Of a stretch of DNA of 64,000 nt, positions 45,181-56,764 are shown piece by piece. The stretch comes from Forficula auricularia (Eukaryota > Arthropoda > Insecta > Dermaptera > Forficulidae). Position 1 is the first letter of the stretch. Each line of letters starts with the position of its first letter. The stretch is from positions 5,014,465 through 5,078,464 of the forward strand of contig JALMQS010000841.1 in the NCBI GenBank assembly GCA_024734495.1, in the 5' to 3' direction. The translations under genes were made by a program, and so were the position numbers. The notes beneath the pieces were generated by a model, which worked only from the letters and a program-made list of their open reading frames with translations, was not told where the DNA came from and did not search any database.

Positions 45181-46746
45181 ACAGGGTGATTCACGGTCGA
45201 TGGCACGTTAGACGTTTATGGAAAACGGAACGCAGGATTTTTCTGAAAATTTAGCACCTTATATTTTCTTACCTGTTCTATCGATCTAAAATATTTTCAG
45301 CATAGTGACGTTTCGGCTTCCATCGAAAAGTCGTAGCAACTTTATTCTTTTAAATGGAACACCCCGTATATTAACATGTTTTTAGAACCGCCCTTTTATT
45401 AAAATACCTTTTTGATAATATTGTGCTATTCTTATTTCTTCGGTTTTCGAGATAAAAAATAATTTATGTTAAATATGGTCCAAAACATGGCTCCAATTAA
45501 AGTTAAATAAATTAGTGCTCCCAATTCATAGAAAGTTGATATTTTGGTGGTAGTTTAGACACGCCCGAAGTATTTAATTTACGCCGAGAAATCGACTCCA
45601 TATTATACAGGGCGTTCTAAGATTACTATTATTTCCGGTATACATATAAGGGGTCAAAAGTTCGTTTTTTCAAATAAGACTCCTGTATATTACTTAATAA
45701 ATTGAAAGACGAATAAAAATGCTTTAAGACGATATATCATATCCTATACCTAAAACATCAAGTTTACTTTATAAAGCTGCTTTTTCGTGAAAAATTACTT
45801 TTTAATTAATTTAATTTTAACTAACCATCGCAATATCAAGCTTATGTCAGTTTGTTGACTATTTATAAGTAATTTATAAACAGTTTATTGACGATGTTCA
45901 AAAAATCTCCCAAAATGACCGCAAATATTGATTATTCAAACGAAGTTCTTATGAAACTATTTATTTTATATTATATAGAACTTCGTTTGAATAATCAATA
46001 TTTACGGTCATTATGGGAGATTTTTTTGAACACTGTCAATAAACTCTTTATAAGTTACTTATAAATAGTCAAAAACTTGTCATAAGCTTGATATTTCGAT
46101 GGTTAGTTAAAATTAAATTCATTAAAAAGTAATTTTTCACGAAAAGGCTCTTTATTAAGAAAACTTGATGTTTTAGGTATAGGAACATGATATACCGTCT
46201 TAAAGCTTTTTCCTTCGACTTTCAATTTATTGAATAATATATGGGAGTCTCATTTGAAAAAACGAACTTTTGACCTTTTTATGAATACCGGAAATAATAG
46301 TCATCTTAGCAGGCCCTGTATAATATGGAGTCGATTTTTAGGCGTAAATTAAATAATTCGGGTGTGTCATAAACTACCACCAAAATATCAACTTTTCATG
46401 AATTGAGAGCACTAACTTATTTAAGTTTAATTAGGCCATGTTTTGGACCATATTTATCACAAATTATTTTTTATCTCGAAAACTGATAGAGATAGGTTTA
46501 GGACAATATTAACAAAAAAAGTATTTTAATAAAAGGGCGGTTCTAAAAACGTGTTAATATAGGGGGTGTTCCATTAAAAAAATAAAGTTGCTACGACTTT
46601 TCGATGGAAGCCGAAACGTCACAATGCTGAAAATATTATAGATCAATGGAACAGGTAAGAAAATGTAAGGTGGTAAATTTTCAGAAAATTCTGCTTCTCG
46701 TTTTCCATAAACGTCTAACGTGCCACCTGACCGTGAAACACCCTGT
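45181..46746. mobile_element. 1.57-kb foldback element with ACAGGGTG ends
   Basis: Ends ACAGGGTGATTCACGGTC and the complement of ACAGGGTGTTTCACGGTC face each other. The arms (each about 765 bases) pair through GGCACGTTAGACGTTTATGG, ATTATTTCCGGTAT and AGAACTTCGTTTGAATAATC to a centre near 45965 with a loop of about 25 bases. Differences between the arms are scattered. TA-containing sequence flanks both sides. The element has no coding frame and resembles 1804-2504 only in the terminal eight bases. Confidence 0.85.
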
Positions 46747-47639
46747 ATACTGTAGGAATATATATAAGTACGATATATTACTATAAAAACAAATCTATAA
46801 ATTTGAAATCTTTCAATATATTTATACTGTTTTCGTAAACATTAATCGAATCTCATTGCGGCATCCGATATTTGTAATTTAAAATGATAGATATTAAAAT
46901 ATAATTATAAGTCATTGTGAGGATATCTTATTGAAGATTTTTTTCATTACTAAAATCATTCAAGCTATTATTATTTTAAATGATTTCTTTACTTTATAAG
47001 TTAGTCGGATAATTTACTATCAGATCCTAGGATCCAAAATTCATTTTAAATGTTCTTTTTTCTTTTTTCAATTTTCTTTGTGCGCGCGGTGGATATTTTT
47101 TAGATACCAATCTGATGTCGTTATATCGCTTCACCTATCCTATCTATTCGATGCCCTTTATTTAAAAAAAACTCTATATAACTTTCGTTCCATCTTTGGT
47201 GTCTCAACTGGTAAAATTGTTAGCTTCTCTTTCGTTTTTTACTACTTTTGAATTTACACACTAGTTTGGAGTTTTCTTGCTCTTGGTCTCTTGTTTTCCA
47301 AGACAAATTCTAAGAAGCGCGCAAGTAGCAAGGGACATTGATGAACTGAGTGGAATAGATTTAAAAGACCCGAAGGAGCCATAATTTAGCGTTAATTATC
47401 TGGAGAATAATAATTATCGTGAATAATTTTCGAAAAGACTTGAAAAGGTCTTGCGCTCCATCTAGCTGCTGTCGGGATTCTCATTTTACCTTCATATACT
47501 CTTATAGAGAAAAAACTAAACTGGTGGCGCCTCTGTCGGCGATTCTATAAGTTTTCCAAGTTATTCATACTTCATTTGTAGATATACATTATGTTATAAA
47601 CTAGTTAAAAAACATTTAATTTTTTTTTTATTGTCATTA
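46747..47639. other. AT-rich spacer, no gene seen
   Basis: 47090-47540 is mildly GC-richer with no recognisable frame. Confidence 0.45.
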
Positions 47640-49404
47640 AGTGGTTTTCAAAAAATTTTATCACCGATTTTTTTACTTTACCATACAGATTATGGTCAAG
47701 TATTGTAATCATGCATGAAAAAAATTATTTTTTGGCTTTATTTTTTCGAAATATCTAAAAATAGTCCAGTCAAATTGTGCTCAAATGGGCTCCTATGGGG
47801 AAAGTCTTGGGGTAGTTTTGATTTTTTTCATAAATATGATTTTTGGCGCGCTGAGTCTCCCACCAAAATTTCGTGACTCAACATTGTAGAAAATGCCCCA
47901 AAAAAAAGGTGAAAATTTCCATTTTTTTGGCGGTTGTTCGCTTATAACTCAAAAACTATCAACTTTTCGTAAATAACCTTCCTATTCAAAATGAAAGTTC
48001 ATAAAATTTCGTACAAATTTTATTTTTTAGGTTTTTTTTCTCCGACCAGCCATTCGAGCTCAAGCGCAAAATCCAAGTTTTCGACCTCAGCAGCCGCCCC
48101 GGATCACGCAAAAACTCGCATTTTTTCGATATTATTCCCATTTTGACCATGAAGGACTTTTGGGTTAAAATTCTTAGATTTATAGATATTCAGCATTTTC
48201 CATGACAGAAAATGATCTATTTTTTCAAAAAACCGCATTTCTTATTCCATAAAATAAAAACCACTCATCCTGAAAAGTTGATTCCTGTCTTATTCTCTAG
48301 GAAATTTTATTGACTTTAACTTTTACTTGGACCACCTTTTTGATAAAAGTCTTAGATTTATAGATATCCAGCATTTTCCATGATAGAAAATCTTCTATTT
48401 TTTCAAAAAACTCGAGTTTTTCCTTCATAAATTAAAACCCACTCATCCTAGAAAGATGATTCCTATCTTATTCTCTAGGAAATTTTATTGACTAACTTTT
48501 ACTTGGAACACCTTTTTGATAAAAGTCTTAGATTTATAGATATCCAGCATTTTCCATGACAGGATATGATCCGAATCCTCAGAAGTAAGTGTCATGGAAA
48601 ATGCTGGATATCTATAAATCTAAGACTTTTATCAAAAGTAGGCAATCGAAGTAAATGTTCAAGTCAATAAAATTTCCTAGAGAATGACTTAGGAATCAAG
48701 TTTCTAGAATGAGTGGTTTTCATTAAATGAAGGAAAAATTGCGGTTTTTCAAAACATCAACCTCAGTGAGGCACTGATTACCATTTATCCAATTAATATG
48801 AAACTTTGTTTTAATTGTACTAAATTTAATCTAGTTTAAAAATGTATAGAGTGGTCTTTGTCGAAAACGTGCTCCTTCATGGTCAAAATGGGAAAAATTC
48901 GAAAAAAGTGCGAGTTTTTGGGATTTGCGGAAACGCCAATATTCAACTAGCGCTTGAGCCCGAACGGTTGGGTGGAAAAAACCTAATTAATGAAATTTGT
49001 ATGAAATTTTATAAACTTTCATTTTGAAAAGGAAGGTTATTTACGAAAAGTAGATAGTTTTCGAGTTATAAGCAAAAAATCACCATAATGAGATTTTTTA
49101 CCTTTTGTTGCATTTTTGACAATGTTCCGTCAAGACATTTTGTTAGCAAACCTCATATTCGGATTCAGCACACAAAATATAAAGGGTCTAAGAAATTATA
49201 ACTACTCCAAAACTTTCCAAGTAAAAACATAATTTAACTGGACTATGTATTTCTTTTAATAAAAAAAATTCCCACTAATTATTTTGATTTGTGGATTGAC
49301 CCACCCCCATGAAAATTTCCTGGCTACACCACTGATTACAATACTTGATCAGAATCTGTATGGTAAAGTAAAAAAATCAGGGATATCATTGTTTGAAAAC
49401 CACT
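47640..49404. repeat. 1.76-kb inverted repeat with internal 177-bp tandem repeat
   Basis: GTGGTTTTCAAA at 47641 pairs with TTTGAAAACCAC ending at 49403, followed inward on both sides by the TTTACTTTACCATACAG block of the TATGGTCAAG family. The arms meet near 48575 around a loop of some 27 bases between CATTTTCCATGAC and its complement. The left arm holds a unit starting TCTTAGATTTATAGATAT repeated at 48172, 48350 and 48526 (periods 178 and 176), present once in the right arm. No gene. The + frame at 48842-49027 is an artefact. Confidence 0.8.
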
Positions 49405-49408
49405 TTTT

Positions 49409-50110
49409 AACCGACTTCAAAAAAGGAGGAGGTTCTCTATTTGACTGAATTTTTTTTTGTGTCTATTTTACCTCATATGTCCTCCAATTGTAAACCGATT
49501 TTGTAAAAAAAATTGCATTGGGTTCAGTCTAGCTTCCAATTGGTCCCATTTTTTTTATTGGTATTAGACATTTTTTGTTAGGTTTGTTCAGGGCTAACTT
49601 CTTTATTTATGAACCGATTTCGATGATTCTTTTTTTTATTGGAAAAGGGGGTATCTTAGGGATGGTGCCAAATTAATTTGGTCAAGTTCTGATGATATGA
49701 TCATTATTAATAACATCACTAAAAGAGAAAAATAAAAATAATTTTTAAGAAAAAAATAAAACCGACTTCAAAAAATTAAATGCAACAAATAAAAAACACT
49801 AAAAGGCATAAAATAATTATTATCTTATTTAGTTACAACTAAACGACGAAATATTAACATGAAATTACTTTTTGAAGTCGGTACCAAACAAACTATACCT
49901 ATAAGCGAGCATACCCTCCAAACGTACTATGTAAGATCCGTCGAGTGCGATTCTTAAAAGGTATATGTTTGGCACCGACTTCAAAAAATAATTTCATGTT
50001 AATATTTCGTCGTTTAGTTGTAACTAAATAAGATAATAATTATTTTATGCCTTTTAGTGTATTTAATTTGTTGCATTTAATTTTTTTGAAGTCGGTTTTA
50101 TTTTTTTCAA
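49409..50110 (+). mobile_element. Family A foldback element, short form, copy 6
   Basis: It starts AACCGACTTCAAAAAAGG right after the end of the large inverted repeat. Single-copy arm to about 49755, inverted-repeat core 49762-50105 with the conserved loop near 49890-49970. Confidence 0.72.
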
Positions 50111-51177
50111 AAAAAAAATTATAATAATGACATTTTTAATAAATGTTTCATTTTAATAATTATCATATATTTATGGTATTTCATGTATCACTCAGTGTTA
50201 AATAGGTACAATCCCGTGAAACATGTTATTTTTCTCCACCAACGGCGCTGGAGTCGTCAAGAGAGTTTAGTCCGTTTTTCTATACTCCACCTCCACCTTG
50301 ACTCCATTTAGTTCGCAATTTTTTTCAGTTAATATGATCTGAAGAGTATACTGAAATTTAATTACGTTCTCTGTCTATTTAGCATTTTATCTTTTATAGT
50401 GGGCAGCAGGGGATACAGAGAAATGCAAAGAGAATGGGCGAAAAAATAACATGTGTCCATTCCAATGGTTTTAAAACATGGTTAGTAGGGGTTGAAGAAA
50501 GCGAAGGGTGAATTAAGGGCCAGGCCATCTGTTGAGTACACGGGGGTGGCTTGCTGGCTTTACGCTAAGCACAATTTACTTAAGGATTTCGGGCAAGATT
50601 CTTCTTCGCCGTCGTCTTATTCGCGTGTTCATCAGCGTGATTTGCATTCGTTTTGCGGTTTTCTTCCGCTTGCGAAATCTTCTACAAAAATCTCAAGGGT
50701 CAGATGTCAGCTTCAGGAGGGCGCTCAGGTTGTCAAGGCCAGAAAGGCTTAAATTGGACCTCTTGCAGTTGATCCATATAAAATTGCCTCTTGTTTGCCA
50801 TTCTTTTGGAAATCAGGGAGTAATTTTTGCGCTGCCTGCCTGCCTGCTTGCTTTCTAAATTTAATTTACTTTGAATTATCTTAATTTAACATTTCATACG
50901 TATGATTCTACGAAAAAGAGTATAAATTAAAAACAAATGTTTTCAATTTATAATTTATAATAATAATAATTATAATATATAAGTATATTATATATTCTTT
51001 AAAAATAACAAAAATACAACAACTTCATTTATCTTTCTGTAATGAATTATGACATTTGTAATTAACAAAAAATATATTAATAAACACGTTTTTATTTTAA
51101 AATGCTCTCCAAAATAGAAAGTAAATTTTTCTTGAGTACTTTCCCAAAAGAACTCCATACTATGTTGTTGTTGTTCT
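50111..51177. other. GC-richer unique patch and spacer
   Basis: 50400-50870 is GC-richer. Two + frames overlap there (50492-50752 and 50532-50858), neither recognised. The rest is AT-rich. Confidence 0.35.
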
Positions 51178-51640
51178 ATTCTTTTTTTATTGGAAAGGAG
51201 GGTATCTTAGGGATGGTGCCATATTAATTTGGTCAAGTTCTGATGATATGATCACTATTAATAACATCACTAAGAAGAGAAAAATAAAAATAATTTTTAA
51301 GAAAAAATTAAAACCGACTTTAAAAAATTAAATGCAAATTAAGTTACAACTAAACGACGAAATATTAACATGAAATTACTTTTTGAAGTCGGTGCCAAAC
51401 ATATATCTTTTATGAATCGCACTCGACGGATCTTACTTAGTACGTTTGGAAGGTATGCTCGCTTATAGGTATAGTTTGTTTGGTACCGACTTCAAAAAGT
51501 AATTTCATGTTAATATTACGTCGTTTAGTTGTAACTAAATAAGGTAATAATTATTTTATACCTTTTAATGTATTTCATTTGTTGCATTTAATTTTTTGAA
51601 TTCGATTTTATTTTTTCTTAAAAATTATTTTTATTTGAAA
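51178..51640 (+). mobile_element. Family A element, truncated copy 7
   Basis: It lacks the outer half of the single-copy arm. TTGGAAAGGAGGGTATC to AACATCACTAAG is followed by the inverted-repeat core (51312-51605) with part of the left arm deleted. Confidence 0.65.
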
Positions 51641-52080
51641 TATTTATAATTGGTGTTGCTTCTCTCTTATTAAAACCTGGTTAGATTTTGATTGAAATCA
51701 AACCCAAAAATTAGGCGCCCCCATTTTCATTAGATATATATTTTTTACCTGCAAACTTTCTGATTGAATATAATATAAATATAAATAAATGAACTGCAAA
51801 AAATTCGCAGGCTGAATCATGGAAATTATTCAAATTTACGCGGTTCAATTAATTTAATTAATTTATAAATATAAGATTCCAATCTGAAAGAAAAAACTAA
51901 TAATGACTCTTTATTAACATTTTATAATAATTATCTACCCAAAAATAAATATTACTACATAATATCACTTTTTCTAAGTCTGTATGTATTTACATATACG
52001 AGAAACTATTATTTTATTTTTTGAGTGATGTTTTTTATAAGTATAGAAAATGCAAATGATATGTAGAAGAGTTACTATTC
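51641..52080. other. AT-rich spacer
   Basis: Nothing recognised. Confidence 0.5.
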
Positions 52081-52081
52081 T

Positions 52082-52142
52082 AGAAATAAGGACTGATGAT
52101 GATGGCGAGAGAATATCTGCCGAAACATGTCTCCAAATTTTT
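52082..52142 (+). ncRNA. Hammerhead-like ribozyme motif, family 5
   Basis: Core CUGAUGA is at 52093-52099. After four extra bases, probably from a TGA slippage, stem II pairs GGC (52104-52106) with GCC (52119-52121) and continues AGA/UCU past a one-base bulge. GAAAC is 52122-52126. ACAUGU (52125-52130) is self-complementary, so stem III would form between two molecules. C at 52131 is the expected cleavage base. Stem I pairs UCC (52132-52134) with GGA (52090-52092), then two A-A mismatches, then five more pairs (52137-52141 with 52083-52087). The internal loop in stem I is what natural hammerheads use for tertiary contact. Confidence 0.65.
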
Positions 52143-52274
52143 GTAAATAAATATTTGCTAAGGACAAAAAGAATTTGAGTTTATTTTTATTTTTACAAGA
52201 ACATCTTATCTGATCTCAAGGTTTTTTAATTGCCTCATTTAACTCAAAAATTAATTCCTATAAAAATAAGTTTA

Positions 52275-52926
52275 TTCTAATTTACTGAGTGATCTATTTT
52301 CTAAATTCTCCTTTTCAAATAAAACTCCATAAAATCTTTCAAAGAATAATGTAAGTAATATGAATTATTCTGGGTCTGAACAAGTGTCAAACCATCTCAA
52401 TCCCCCTAAAGTATAATTTTTAAAAAATATTTTTAGTAATTGAAATTTTAAAAAATAAAGATTCTAATAGAGAGAAAGATGAAACTTATAATCACATCTC
52501 CCTCCAAAAGTTCTAGCTATAGCCCTCATCTTATCACATGTATCTGTAATATCTGTATCTGTAATCAGAAAGTTTGCAGGAAAAAATTATACCTAACTAA
52601 TGATTATTTTTCCGGAAATCTTAAAATCTAGTTCCAGATTCAAAATTTAAATTTAGGACAATTACTTAATGATTTGTATATTATTTTATAAGATCAGGAA
52701 CGAGGCTTAATGAATCCGGTGGAAGATGGAATCCTTTGAGAATGATGGTTATTTTTCAAGATAAAAAATCTTCATCAAGGTTGTTAATTTATTTTATTTT
52801 GATCATGAAACGTTTCGGCTTCAACTCGACGCCATCTTCAGTCTGCAATTACGTTCAACATTACCTTACATTAAATTTGATAATTTATATCTTTTGTAAA
52901 TTATAAGATATAAATTATCAAATTTA
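52275..52926. repeat. Ribozyme-bearing repeat, copy 2, with an inverted 3' part
   Basis: 52275-52350 matches 16957-17032 directly. 52700-52870 matches 17045-17225 in reverse orientation. The end carries a perfect 21-base inverted repeat (52874-52926, arms AAATTTGATAATTTATATC and complement). The 350 bases between are not in copy 1. Confidence 0.65.
52809..52848 (-). ncRNA. Hammerhead-like motif, family 3, copy 2
   Basis: Minus-strand core CUGAAGA at 52841-52835 and GAAAC at 52816-52812, identical in the core and stem II to 17080-17109. Stem I is weak here too. Confidence 0.42.
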
Positions 52927-52929
52927 ATT

Positions 52930-53182
52930 CAGTGTATTTTATTTGTTGCATTTAATTTTTTTGAAGTCGGTTTTATTTTTTTCTTAAAAATTATTTTTAT
53001 TGAATTCGGTGCCAAAAATATAGGTACATTTTATGAATCAAACTCGACGGATTTTACTTAGTACGATTGGCGGTTACGCTCGCTTATATAGTTTGTTTAG
53101 CACCGACTTCAAAAAGTGATTTCATGTAAAAATTTCATCGTTTAGTTGTAACTAAATTAGATAATTATTTTATTTTTTATTT
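52930..53182. mobile_element. Family A element, truncated copy 8
   Basis: A TTTGAAGTCGGTTTTATT end is followed by half of the inverted-repeat core with its conserved loop (CTCGACGGATTTTACTTAG). Confidence 0.6.
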
Positions 53183-53856
53183 TAAAATGCTCTCCAAAAT
53201 AGAAAGTAAATTTTTCTTGAGTACCTTCTCCATACTATGTTGTCTTTTTTTAATTTTATTGATGCAAGAAAGTGTACATCCAGAAGATGTCTACGCTTTA
53301 TTTTCATTCCCTGACAGAATTTTTTTTTGGGTACCTACCTTCTATTGAAGAAAAATTTAACAACGAGAATATTTTAGTAAATAGGTAGGTACTTCCGTTT
53401 TTTCGAAATCAACCAAAATTCAAGGGTAAGTGGTATATATCCTCGAGATAGTTTGAATTTCAAATCCCAAAACTCTGCGATTTAGTATACCTATACAAGA
53501 TATGGCGGTTAAATTATTTTTTTACCACATGGCTAATTTATTCCACTTATTTGATTCCAATCGGAATTTATACTCGTTTGCTAACCGATTACTAAAAAAC
53601 CAAAGAACCCTTTTTTAAGAAAATTTCAAAATACCAAATATCTTTAAGTAAACATTTACTTCCGTTTCTTCGATTTTAACAAAAATCTTGAGGGTACTTC
53701 GATTCCTTCCACCTGGAAGTGACAAAGTGAATTTAACTTTATGAAACTCTCGAAGTATCAATAAGACCGCGGGAGGCGATTACAGTACTTACACATTATA
53801 TTTATAAATATATAAATGTGAAAGCAAAAATAAAATTTGAAAACATTTATTTAGCT
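53183..53856. repeat. Pieces of the 35885-36345 repeat family
   Basis: 53400-53760 contains TCGAAATCAACCAAAATTCA, TTGAATTTCAAATCCC and a later repeat of the same order. It matches parts of 36380-36640 and 59770-59990 loosely. Confidence 0.4.
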
Positions 53857-53983
53857 CAGTGTTCTTCAACCTTTGTCATTCCGCGGAACCCTTTTTTGAG
53901 ATAATTTTTTTTTTGGAACCCTTCGTTCCGTAGCAGAGCCAGATTTGATTTTAGGGGGGTATCGTATTACATGTTATGAACAA

Positions 53984-54399
53984 GGGGCCGTCCATAAATT
54001 ACGTCACACAGTAAGGAGGGATGGGGCATTAAAGTTTTGTCACAAAATGTGACGGGGGGCCCGGGGATATTAAAAATTGTTGTCACAAAATTTAAATTAA
54101 AAATTTTTAAAATTTTTTCAAATATATTTTTTAGATTTCATGATATGAATAAAAATAAAGTTAAACTTAAAATACCATATATTATTGTAAATCCCTTTAG
54201 TTAAGTTTAATTTATAAAAAAAAATTCCACAATTATTAAAAATTATAGGTTATCATACGTACAATTGTTATGATAGTGTGACGTCACAATACAGGGGAGT
54301 CTCAATGAAAATGTTACAGAATGTGACCCAAGGGGTGGAGATGGGGGAGGGGGGTCAAAAAATCTTGAAATTCGTGTGACGTAATTTTTGGACTGCCCT
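53984..54399. mobile_element. MITE with GGGGCCGTC ends, copy 2
   Basis: GGGGCCGTCCATAAATTACG begins it and the right end is the complement of AGGGCAGTCCAAAAATTACG. CAA flanks both ends (53981-53983 and 54400-54402). Same family as 7113-7637; it is 100 bases shorter. Confidence 0.7.
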
Positions 54400-55015
54400 C
54401 AATTTGAGTCCCTGCCTTTGTTATAAAAAACTTTATATAAGATATATATTTGCATTTATTCAAACAAAAAGATAAATATTCCATATAAAATATAAAGTAT
54501 TTGTATTATACAGGGGCGGATTTAAGAGTATGCCGCCTATAGTCTAAAGTTCATTTGTCGCCCTCTCTATAGTTCATATTTCCTTAAAAAGATAGAGTTC
54601 ATTGGTGTTTTCATCTTGTTTAAACATAAAGTTCATTTAGTTTGGATAAAACTACAATTTTAATATTTTATATAATAAATTATATAAGTAAATTAGTTAT
54701 CTATTTGTTTTTTTAGATTGCACTACAAGAAAGCTATAATACATGTGTTGTAAATTTCTATTATGTTATAGTTTTAGAAAGTAGGCTGTGTAGAAGGACT
54801 AAAACATATTTTTAAGTAACATGTATTCTTAGATTCGTACGGAAAATATTAACATTATTAACGTCTGAAATACTTAATTTTAATTTATGAATAAATTGCA
54901 AAACTGCTGCTCCTGAAAATTTGCCGCTCTAAGCTGCAGCCTACTTAGCATATTTAGAAATACGGCCCTGGTATTATACATCGAATTTTAGCATTTACTC
55001 GCGGAACCCCTAAAG

Positions 55016-56104
55016 CAGGGTTTCCTAACCTTTTTGAACCTGCGTACCACTTGACTTTTTGAGAAATTTTGGCGTACCACCAGACCTAAATATTTTAATA
55101 AACGTATAATATTTACTCTTCTAAAAGTGTTCAAAGGCTTTTTGAATTAAATTCCTGAGAAAACTTCATATTTAATGGTTAGATATTTGTTTATTTATAA
55201 CATGCTTATAATAAAGGAGAAATAAAAAGATTAAAATGGTATTAATTTACAGTTTTATTTATTACCCATAGGTCTAAAAACATACAAATAAAAAATTAGT
55301 ACAATCTCAGCAAAAAATTAATCATCATACAAAATATACTTTTATAGACTTTAGTGCAAAACTTGTTGTTGTTTGTCTGTGATTAAAATATCAACATTAG
55401 GAGTAATGGAACTTATCTTCACTCTTAAGTCCTATTCAACACTTATTCTGCTTCTATGTTTATTTTTTATGTACAAGAGTTCACAAGTAACTCGTAACAA
55501 ATGGCATCAAAAATAGCAGAGGTTGCTGGAAGATCAAAGGGTACTCGGTTTTACATCCGATCCAGAAGTTAATTAAAGATTTATCTTTAAAATAATATTT
55601 CATTGAACTATCTTCTGTAAGATCGATAAGAATTTCTTTTAGTTCCAATTCATTTGGTGAGGTTCCCGAAAAAGGATTTCTGATCCAGTTTTGAATAATC
55701 TTCAGAGAAATACTTCTTAAAGCTTTTTTGAAGGCCTTCCAAGTGAACAATGATATCTGCAACCACATCTGGTTTTGGAGATATTTCATTTTCTTCAAAA
55801 AATGATGATAGAGTGGGAAATGCAAATAAATTCTCCTCCTGTATTTGTGAACAAAACAGGACCAACTTTTTCTTGAAGGAGTTTATTTTGTCACTGACTG
55901 TGAAGGCTGTTGTGTTTGGTCCCTGAAGTCCCAAGTTCAGTGTGTTGAGTTTGTCAAAAATGTCGGCTAGATAAGCCAATCTTGACAACCATTCTTCATC
56001 AGCAAACAATTTTTTCATGTCATGATTTTTTTCACTTAAAAACATAAACGCACTCACGTGTACCACCTAAAACGTTCTCGCGTACCACCGGTTGAGAACC
56101 TATG
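55016..56104. mobile_element. hAT element with perfect 8-bp target duplication
   Basis: CCCTAAAG lies immediately outside both ends (55008-55015 and 56105-56112). The ends CAGGGTTTCCTAACC and the complement of CATAGGTTCTCAACC are terminal repeats of hAT type, followed inside by GCGTACCAC repeats. It encodes the C-terminal part of a transposase on the minus strand. The 1089-base element is internally deleted: the N-terminal half of the gene is missing. Confidence 0.9.
55350..56066 (-). pseudogene. hAT transposase (ZBED5/SCAND3-like), N-truncated and frameshifted
   Basis: The first frame (56066-55690) reads WLSRLAYLADIFDKLNTLNL, then FKKKLVLFCSQIQEENLFAF. This is the region before the C-terminal domain in the hAT lineage that gave vertebrate ZBED5, FAM200 and SCAND3. 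A frameshift near 55690 moves to a second frame with NWIRNPFSG, then FWIGCKTEYPLIFQQ and LMPFVTSYL, the conserved hAT dimerisation domain. After a stop at about 55480, scattered homology continues (SSITPNVDILITDK, in a further frame) to about 55350. The upstream BED finger and the first acidic residues of the catalytic core are absent. Not functional. Confidence 0.85.
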
Positions 56105-56171
56105 CCCTAAAGCGTTTGCGTGGAACTCCGGAGTTCCGCGGAACAAATGTAGAAGAACACTGGCTTTAGCT

Positions 56172-56764
56172 TATAGCTGTTATTTGATTTACACAATTAG
56201 TTAACGTTGACAATTTATAGATTTTTGTTTAAAAAAATTAAAATACTCAGGAAATACTCGGTAATGTAAAAAGAAAGATTTTAATGCAATTGATTAAAGA
56301 AAATCATCCGGTAGAAGAAAAAGTAAAAAAGAAAAGCTAAAGAGAATAAAATTAATCTATAAATAGTGAAAGTGAATGGGCTTGTTGTCAGCCCAGTTGC
56401 CTTCCGAGAAGATATACGGGGGTAATTAAGTCTCATTAATATACTTCAAGATATTTTGTTTACAAATTACGAGGTAATTAAAGGGCTCTTAATATTTAAT
56501 TATATGCCCCGAAAAGCAAACATTTTAGCAGAAAAGAGGCCAAGTCCAGCTTTATGAATATTTCATTATCAGATATTAGACAGATATTAGATCTATATTT
56601 GAAACTCTATCTTACAATTTTCACACACCTCGCAAATCAATCCCTATAGTTTTGTATAAAATACTCCTTCTCCCTCCCCCCACCCCCACCCCCCAAATAA
56701 TTCATAAATAATTAATATCTTTTATTTATTTGTATAAATACCATTCTCTGAGCTCTATTTTCAT
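56172..56764. other. AT-rich spacer
   Basis: A C-rich run lies near 56670-56695. No gene seen. Confidence 0.5.

Larger units (their letters stand above)
53857..56164. mobile_element. Outer hAT-like element, host of two nested elements
   Basis: CAGTGTTCTTCAACC at 53857 and the complement of CAGTGTTCTTCTACA near 56162 form terminal repeats that continue inward with TTCCGCGGAAC on both sides. TTTAGCT stands outside both ends (53850-53856 and 56165-56171), seven of an expected eight bases. Inside are a MITE (53984-54399) and a second hAT (55016-56104). No transposase of its own is recognised. Confidence 0.7.

Noticed and set aside
45300..45345. GAAACGTC with GGAAGCC nearby (also 46600-46622) as a further hammerhead
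   Set aside because: No CUGANGA core at the right place and no stem I; only the GAAACGTC string matches.
8187..49404. Inverted repeats as sequencing or amplification artefacts
   Set aside because: Most arms differ by many substitutions and indels, and several families have copies elsewhere in the window with the same structure. The spacer-free palindrome at 8187-8454 is the only one where an artefact remains conceivable.
50492..50858. Two overlapping plus-strand frames as gene
   Set aside because: They overlap in different phases and neither resembles a known protein.
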